A stretch of DNA of 64,000 nt from Inonotus obliquus (taxonomy: Eukaryota > Basidiomycota > Agaricomycetes > Hymenochaetales > Hymenochaetaceae). The notes beneath the pieces were generated by a model. That model was not told the DNA's origin. It made no database searches and worked only from the letters and a program-made list of their open reading frames with translations. Positions 56,901 through 64,000 of the stretch are shown here, in pieces. The translations under genes and the position numbers were made by a program. Each line of letters begins with the position of its first letter. The stretch's first letter is position 1. The stretch covers positions 2,046,001 to 2,110,000 of the forward strand of contig JAJHTX010000004.1 in assembly GCA_032164295.1 (NCBI GenBank), read 5' to 3'.

Positions 56901-59536
56901 TCCCGTCGATGCACAAGCCGAATGCCGGCGGTGCAACGTTGACGTCGACGAGTTCGCATCCTCGACATCAAATGCCGTCCCTGAAAGCAAGCTATTCCGA
57001 CTTCCGCTATGCTGTATGAGTGGCGCTGGTGGCGGAGAATCTGGTCCAGCATCCGTTTCAGCAACTCCGTCGACATCTCGTTGGATGGCCGCATACGCGC
57101 AGCGCTTCTCCCAGTCAGTCCAGTCATTGGTATGCCCACGCATAACCCTCCGCGCTGTCTCAAGAGCTTCAGTGTGTCCTGCACAGAACACCTCATATGG
57201 CGCGAAATTAGGAGCCTGTAAAAATGAATGATCAGCACGCCAGATTCCTTACATGGTGGATAGGATTCGAAGAATAAAGTTTTCATGAGCGAGGCGCCGA
57301 TCAGATCATGGGTGATCTGTGTGTGTAGACTTTGGCGAATCACGGTCACGTGGCCGCGTAGGATAAAAAATATGGCGGCAAAAGAAATGCAAAACGAGGA
57401 GCGTACCTCAGAGATGAACACGCTGCAAACTGCACGAACTGCAACGTTTACCTCGTACTCGACTTGCAATTCTTCACTCGCAGCTTTATCCTTCCTTTTC
57501 AGAACTCTTCTCCATTTTTGAACCTCTTTTTGGGCTGCACTGAGATTATCTTCAACACGTCGGACAATCCGCTCGTGCAGTGTCAATATATCCTGTGCAT
57601 CCCGCGCGAGAGCGTGTCTCTCTGAGACCGTTAGCGACGCACGCAGTCGCTGGTGCCGCAAGGATACTTGTGATGGAGTAGGCAACGGCGATGTAGGCAG
57701 TAATGATAGTGGCGTTGATGAATTTGAAGGTAAAGAGGAGGGGGATATTGCTGGAGAAGCGTGTGGCGACGATTCGGGTGAGCTTGTAAATGCGTGTCCG
57801 TATACAGGTTTTCCAACCATCTGGACGACGTCAACGGAAGCACGGCGGATGCCATTACGCGAGGTGGCAAGGTAATTGTCCTGCCCAGAGCCCATACTTC
57901 CTGCTTGTGAATGTAATCCAATACTAACACTAGAGCCAGATGCGCTGCCATTTTCATGAGCTATGCTACACGTCCCGAGTATCTCTACCCGATCAAGCTC
58001 TCCTCCGTTCCTCCTCAACGCTTTCGGGGGATAAGAATCTGATCCAGAATTCCTATGAGATCGTATTGATTGCGGTTGCAATACCGAAAGCATCTGTAAA
58101 GACGCGGGACGCGCACGGGACTTTGGTTTCATTTCCACGTGTTCCTTCAATATCGCTCCAGACGGAAAGGCTGAAGGAGGATATTGATATGAATGCGGTT
58201 GTCGATGGGAGGTCCATGGCTCCGATGCTAACTCTGTGCCTTCCGTGATGTTCGGAGCTGCAGCAGATTGTAATTCCGCTATTGAAGGTGTCGGAACGGC
58301 GCCGAGCGAAGTGAGGTACACCTAACAGCGATCAAATAAACATTGGTCAGCTGGTTGTTACCATGAAGTAAAATATATACGCGATAGCATAATGATTTGG
58401 GCGGGGGAATCTCCGGAACGCACGTGCAAGCAAAGCAGCATGCAATACCAATTGCCAATGAATGGGAAGTGAACAATACTGCATTACGATTCTCTACGGT
58501 GGGCTCGGAATCTAAATGCATAGATTCGACTAGTGTAATGCGACAAGCGCCTATCGAAATGCAATGTGTCACAGAGACACGCGTCGACTAGCAGCCCAGA
58601 CCGTTGAAATCACCGAATCTGACCGCGAAATTCCACACCCTGGTCGGCGTGTTGCACTAATGTCATACGCTGACACTGCCCACCGGTCCTGAATTCCGCT
58701 TGTAAACAAACGCCATCATGTACTTCCTCTTCTTGTCCTGCTGGTCAGCGGACGCCAGAATGAATTTTGTCGCTGTATCCAAGAGCAACTATTCGCTAAA
58801 CCCGAAATCACCCGGGGAAGCATGATCGGCGTCTGTGACGATGACCAGAGGGAATCGGGGACAAACACCACAGCTCTAGTGATTGGGAGAGACGAAACAC
58901 GCGTGCTGAAAGTGAAGCATAGAGCGACGGCAGTCCGCCCGTCGCCGACATGAGGCTGTGCTGCAGTGTCGGAACCCGGCGTCCGCAATCAAAACGCGGC
59001 AAGTTATAATGACGAAATGGGAAGTATAGGGGCTAAAATAGAACGCGAGAAGCCGCGAAGCAATAACTGATTGGGAGCCGCATGTTGATCGCTATCTCGC
59101 GTCCCTCGCGTCCCTGGAAGGAGGGACGCGTTGCGACAAAATACGATGCCGAGGACGCATACAGAAACGGCTCGTATTTCATGATGATGAGAAGGGAGTG
59201 GCACAATGCGAGCAGAAGACGCGTCGCACGCGCGAGGGGATCGAGAGAAAATCATAAAATGATCGTGGAAACGAGAAGAACATGACACGAGGAATGAAAC
59301 AACTCGCTCACCTCGACGAGTATTTTCAGGTCATCAACGTATCCGCGTTCGGTCTCGATCAGCTCGGCGAGCGCGTAATACCGACGTACTGCATCCTTCA
59401 GGCGACGTTCAGCTTTGGCGTCCTCGACATCCACAGCAGCCTCGAGTCCGTTCATGCCCGTCTCGAGTGGCACCTGCGTGGCATCCGCAAGTATCGATGA
59501 AGACAGAACTGATGCATCCTCGCCTATTCCATCCAT
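53979..59536 (-). CDS. Dbl-family Rho guanine-nucleotide exchange factor (DH-PH)
   Basis: Four exons (59536-59312, 58321-57407, 57215-55631, 55573-53979) join in phase into 1439 residues. The DH domain starts near residue 48 with RRYYALAELIETERGYVDDL, resumes with ASLTVSERHALARDAQDILT and NFAPYEVFCAGHTEALETAR, and ends with the hallmark FADYLIKPVQRLCKYPLLFE. Two long Ser/Pro-rich insertions of about 190 and 120 residues separate these blocks. A PH domain follows (KVKYLAAFLYVGGYIVLAKT, HWFALTDETIEVVDV, GHRLELAAACQREKEIWLNAM), interrupted before its last helix by the final intron. The C-terminal 480 residues are Ser/Arg-rich and disordered. DH-PH proteins load GTP onto Rho, Rac or Cdc42 and steer actin and polarity; the target GTPase is not evident. 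The start at 59536 follows an acceptor-like CTAG, so a leader intron or an upstream exon may exist. Confidence 0.9.
59107..59130. repeat. 9-bp perfect inverted repeat in RhoGEF intron 1
   Basis: The arms CGCGTCCCT (59107-59115) and AGGGACGCG (59122-59130) enclose a 6-nt loop, inside the 990-nt first intron (58322-59311). Confidence 0.7.
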
Positions 59537-62500
59537 CACCTAGACGAACGCAATTCGGTGAAGGACCTCAGGCTTGCAAGAGCAAACCAATGGTTCGAAC
59601 GGAGATGTCAGAGGTGCGTATAAGAGGTTAGGGCGGTGTGGCACGCGCTGGGGCAATTAGAGACCTCAGAAGAAGCTAGAGCCAAGCAAAATTGTGATAG
59701 TCAGACTAGGAATAAACAAAAAGCAATATAGCGAATTTGAGCACGTACCTACGCGCGTTGAGTATGGAAGGAAAGGAATTGACCCCGTGTTGAGAGACCA
59801 GGAGGAAGAGAGATAAGAAAAGAAGTGGCGAGTTGGAATGCGCTAGGACGTGCCTTGCCGCGCGGGTGATCGCGAAAGTTCTTGGATGCGGATGCGAAGA
59901 GAAAGAAAGGCTAGTTGAAAGAAGAAGAGAAAAAGAGCAGGCAGTAAGCGACCTAGCGCGAATGTGAAGGAAGGTAAACGAACAGCGAGGACGCCACTGC
60001 TGGGTGTGGTGGTGAACGAGGGAATGGTATATAATATATGGAACGCGGACTGTCCGAGAGCGGAATGCAGAGGGTATTGAGATGCTATGATTGGAGATTT
60101 CCGAGGTTGGCGGTGAGATTGTTTCGTGGCGGTGGCGAAAGGTGGGATGGGAAGGATGGATGGAGGAGGAGGGGGCGAGATAGAAATAAAGAAGAATGAA
60201 ATATATAATGAACGTGGTAGAGCCAGCCTCCAAATAATACAGCAGAGTACTTTGAATACCTTGTCGGAAATCGGTCAGTGCGGTCCTGCTCCTCCGGACT
60301 CCAAACCCAAAAACACCAAGCCGCTCCGGATGCCGTATCCTTCCAAATTCGGTAATCCGGCTAAATTCCCTCCCAAAGAGTAAATAAAATGGCGTCACCG
60401 CTCACGTCACGTCATCACACTCACTCAACGAGCGCGCATACAGTCAACCCCTTCCGAACAATTTGTGCCACATCTCTGCATCTCTCCACTCCAACCGATA
60501 CCGTCCAAATCAATTTATGGCGAGAAAAGGAAGTATCCTTCATCATTTCTTCTCCGTATGTGCAGGCAATGCAGCCGTACCCCGCCCAATTTTGATACGC
60601 CACATTTCCTTCGGCTTCGGCTTTCCTTTCTCCTCACAATCATCTTCTTGTTGGCGTAACAACGGAACGAAAGCGAAATTTCATGGAAAAAAAACATAAT
60701 AGAAAGTTAACCGTTGATCGTTATGCTACGCCACCTCTCGCATCCTCGGTCTCATCTCGGCCAACCTGCTTTTACGTCCTCTCAAAGGTTATTTCATATA
60801 ACTTTATCTTTCAGCCTTTGCGGCCTCGATCATTTCATTTTGGCATGAAGAACCTTACTTCAATCGGAATCGTACGTCCCCTCTCGCTCGCGCTCGCGGC
60901 TACTCGTACAGTCTCGATCTCGCTCCAATATGCTCCCAATCTCCCTATTCAACTCTTCCGAGTTCATGGAAGCTCTCAGCAATTATCATCCGACCTCCCA
61001 ATCCTCGCCATCAACATCTTCCTTCCCTTCCACGTGTCTCCTATCTCAAAAGAACCAATCGCATATATAAAACAAGTGATGGCACTCCTTAACAAATCCA
61101 TTCATCTCAGTGCGTTCGCTATCTTGTTCTTTCCGATACTTATTTGCTTAATGCGAGTCGGGTATTCTTCCGTTGCGACCTGATCGTGTCTTCCCTTCTT
61201 CCGCAGCACCTCAAGCTCTCCATACGACTGTTATTTTAGGATGCCCGCAAGAGCCACTCTGCTGCGCATCAACGTGCTAAGAGTACTTGTTCTGCGACTT
61301 GCCTAAAATGGGATTTTCCTGAACACCTGAGGCTTTTATCGCCGTTGATTCAGAGCAATTAGTGCGTTCAACGTACGGCGCCCGATGGTTCCACTTGTAA
61401 CAACACAACAACAACTTGCATTTGCGGTCAATTCGATACGGTATCCCGCTTTACTCCAATTCCCGTTTGCGTTCTCCTACAATTTCGCTTCAGCCACTGA
61501 AGTCATTCAACTTCAATATTGCGTCTTCAGCATCCGAGCGAATTGAAAAAACTCACTGAATGTTTCTCCATACTAGGTCATCTCTCATGGAAGAGTTATA
61601 GTTGAACGCCGTACGTCCGTTCCTTCACCGCTCAACTCAGAAGAATCCAACATTTCCCACTATTCGCGTACCGACTCTATATTTCGACCTGAATGAGATT
61701 TGGAGTTGTGAGTCCACTTCACCGATGTATGTAAATATAACACGTCAAAGGCGCTGATAGCTCGTATATTTGTCTCATATTCACGTCTCCTATGTTTTAG
61801 TGAGTGGTATGGCTCACATGACCGTGCTGGACTCCAAGTCTTACGTGACATGTCTGCATATGTATATATGCATTGTACGATGGTACGCCCAGGGACGCCC
61901 GTCTCTCCGTCTCTCCGTTTCCCCGTGTCTCAGGTCCTATGTGCCCCGCCGGCATGTCAACTCATGTCGATCAACGGAATTGATGAAAAGGTCAAAAGGT
62001 CAAAAGACTAAAAGATTGGAGATTGCTACCGTTGACACATCTCAGTCTTCATCTCACACATGGTTATTGACTTTATTCAGTTAGTTAATTACCTCGTTTG
62101 TTTGTTCGTTCCTCCCTCCTCTTTCCTCCTCCCCACCCTCTTTTAGTCAGTTGGATCCTCCGTTCTTTGCGTTCCGTCCCGGTCTAGCATTCATTATGAA
62201 TGAAACAGCCACATATTCAGTATTCATAAAATCCAGTGTTCATTGCTCGTTGTTCGATATTCGATATTCATTGTTCATTGTGCGTTGCTCCGTCTAAGAA
62301 TGATAAGCAATATGCCCTGCCCTATGTCTCGAGTCTTGAGTCCTTGAGTCCCTGAGTTTTGAGTCCTTGAGTCCTGAGTCCTTCTTGAGTCCCGAGTCTT
62401 GAGCCCGAGTCGTCCGAGTCTCGTCCTCAAAGCGATGCATACGCGTGCGATCATGATATCGCGAAATTTAATCTAGTTGTGCGGAATGGTAGGATGGTAC

Positions 62501-64000
62501 CGTAGTGGTATGGTATAGTATGATAGTATCATTTATACTATAGCGTAGCGTAGTCAGTGGGAACTTGAAAGCGAATAAGGGTAATGAAAGATGGAAAGAG
62601 ATGGAAAGATGAATGGAAGATAGAAAGATGGATGAAAGGATAGGCGTCGTCATTCCATAGTCCATAGTCAATAGTTCATAGTCTATATGCGATAGATGTT
62701 CATACTCATAAGTGACATATTTCCAGAGTTCAAGCCAACCTTTTTGAATGGATTGTGGATTATAGGACACCACACTAGTTCCACATCCATCTCCATCTCC
62801 ATCATATACGTAGCCTTGGGTGTTAGTACTTCTCAGGTCTGAGACTGCCGCGAGACTACTTACTTATTTACTTAATAACTTACTTACTGCCAGTACTACA
62901 CAGTAGTGGCATAGTGGCAGATTGACTCGGAGGTACCACCACTACGGAAGAATAAAGTAAACTCTCCAAGAAAGAAAAAACCAAGGATGAGCAGTAGACA
63001 AATGAAGTCCGAGTCTATAGCGAGTCTAGGATATTGGCCTTAGTATATGTGACTATAGTATAAGGAGCCTCCTCCCTAGGCCTCGAGCAACCTAGGCCTC
63101 CCCCTCCAATAAAGACGCGAGAAACCTGGCTGGCAACCTAGTGTCCTAATTCATATATCCTATGAGAGTATAAACGAGCCTCGAAGCCAGAATCGAGAAA
63201 AAGGATAAAGCATCACATGTAACCCAGTACTACTAACGCATAGTCGCGTCCAAGTCTGACCAGATTAAAGGAGAGGAGAGGAGAGGAAGGAGAGAGAGAG
63301 AATATACGTTCTCAGCAGAGACTCAGTGAGCAGGGGTGATGATCTGCCCACCATAACTCGGACAACTTTCTCGACTCGGGGAAGCCGACACCATAGTTGA
63401 ACGCCCGAGTCTAGAAAAAAAAGAATCTCTAGAAACCACGTCACAATCGCAAAGTGATGATTCACCATTGCGCTTCTCGACTCACAGATTCCAATTCCGT
63501 TCCTTCGTCTAAAATTAGCACGCATTGGGCACGAAGGATCAATCTTCCCGGGTAAAGTTTAGTCAGTGATTCACTAGCACCGAAGGTCACTCATGTGACG
63601 CACCCTGAAAACAGGGAAACTAGAAATATGTGGTTGTAGATAGAGGCGAAACAACTCAATCAATGTATCTACAGTATGCATGTGGTATGAAACGAGAAAC
63701 TAAGAAGTGGAATAGTAACAGGTAGAAGCAGTTAAGAGAAAAGAGCTAGCAGATAAGGACGTCCGGAATGTAAGGAAAATTACAATTGCACAATTGTACG
63801 AAACCAAGATATAGATGAAGGATTAAGGGCGGCAATGAAAAACTCGCCGAACTTATGAGCGATCAAAGTGGTCAGGGGAAGGCGCTACTTTGGGAAAGCA
63901 ATTGCCGTCAATGCACCCTTCATCAGCCAAAGTACCTTGGGCGCAAGGGGCGGGGACCGCCACTGACAGCAGCCGTCGGACATGACCCAAAGCCCACGCC
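59537..64000. other. Gene-poor terminal region
   Basis: The first 600 bases are the RhoGEF leader and promoter: pyrimidine-rich in its sense, with a TATATTATATA stretch at about 60029-60040. From 60390 to 64000 I find no supported gene. A plus-strand frame at 60683-61183 is open but has no recognisable motif and lies in CT-rich sequence. Simple repeats are frequent from 62160 to 62700. Confidence 0.45.
62331..62425. repeat. Degenerate minisatellite of TTGAGTCC-type units
   Basis: About ten imperfect 7-9-bp units (GAGTCTT, GAGTCCTT, GAGTCCC) lie head to tail. Neighbouring stretches show similar slippage patterns: ATTCATTGTTC (62240-62290), GAAAGATGGA (62584-62640) and CATAGTC (62655-62690). 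Confidence 0.75.

Noticed and set aside
59706..60398. 230-codon minus-strand frame upstream of the RhoGEF gene
   Set aside because: The sequence is pyrimidine-rich leader or promoter, and the translation is Ser/Phe/His-rich with no domain.
60683..61183. 166-codon plus-strand open frame near the end of the window
   Set aside because: No recognisable motif, low-complexity CT-rich sequence, and no partner exons or conserved pattern.

Overview
The window looks like nuclear DNA of a basidiomycete fungus, most likely an Agaricomycete. Almost every gene is split by short introns of about 50-65 nt with GT...AG ends and CTAAC/CTGAC-like branch sites. Several encoded families are typical of mushrooms: a DUF6593-like protein, a BTB-like protein ending in R-T-I, a secreted S28 peptidase, a stomatin and an alternative oxidase. 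The tRNA gene has the short intron expected of a eukaryotic nuclear tRNA. Exon joins were checked by hand for reading phase wherever exon coordinates are given.

Layout. 1-9433 (+): 3' part of an NF1/IRA-type Ras GTPase-activating protein. 10277-12097 (+): a decayed trehalose-6-phosphate synthase (TPS1) copy. 12639-13790 (-): an acidic, repeat-bearing protein of unknown role. 16897-17672 (-): a DUF6593-like protein. 20430-25495: a compact block with a six-knuckle GIS2/CNBP-like protein (+), SUA5 (-) and the ribosome-assembly helicase DBP8 (+). 27052-27704: a 653-bp element with 31-bp perfect terminal inverted repeats and TA flanks, probably a non-autonomous DNA transposon. 28893-30500 (-): BTB-like protein. 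31114-35076 (-): RTP1/TANGO6. 35620-37479 (+): Aro8-type aminotransferase. 37863-39558 (+): alternative oxidase. 39704-39786 (-): tRNA-Arg(ACG). 40015-42303 (-): S28 serine peptidase. 42524-43006 (+): unrecognised coding relic. 43423-46430 (-): three-RRM NGR1/NAM8-like protein. 48354-49861 (-): stomatin-like SPFH protein. 50899-52481 (+): THYN1/EVE-domain protein with an added charged tail. 53979-59536 (-): Dbl-type RhoGEF. The remaining 4.4 kb to the end is gene-poor and rich in simple repeats.

The genes form no single pathway. Two themes stand out. GIS2, SUA5 and DBP8 all serve translation, and SUA5 and DBP8 share a promoter of about 0.2 kb. Two regulators of small GTPases (a RasGAP and a RhoGEF) lie near the two ends. 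I found no CRISPR array, no secondary-metabolite cluster and no clearly new multi-gene system. The items most worth a second look are the TPS1 pseudogene, the TIR element, the likely dual-start SUA5, the RhoGEF whose DH domain is split by two long insertions, and the coding relic beside the S28 gene.
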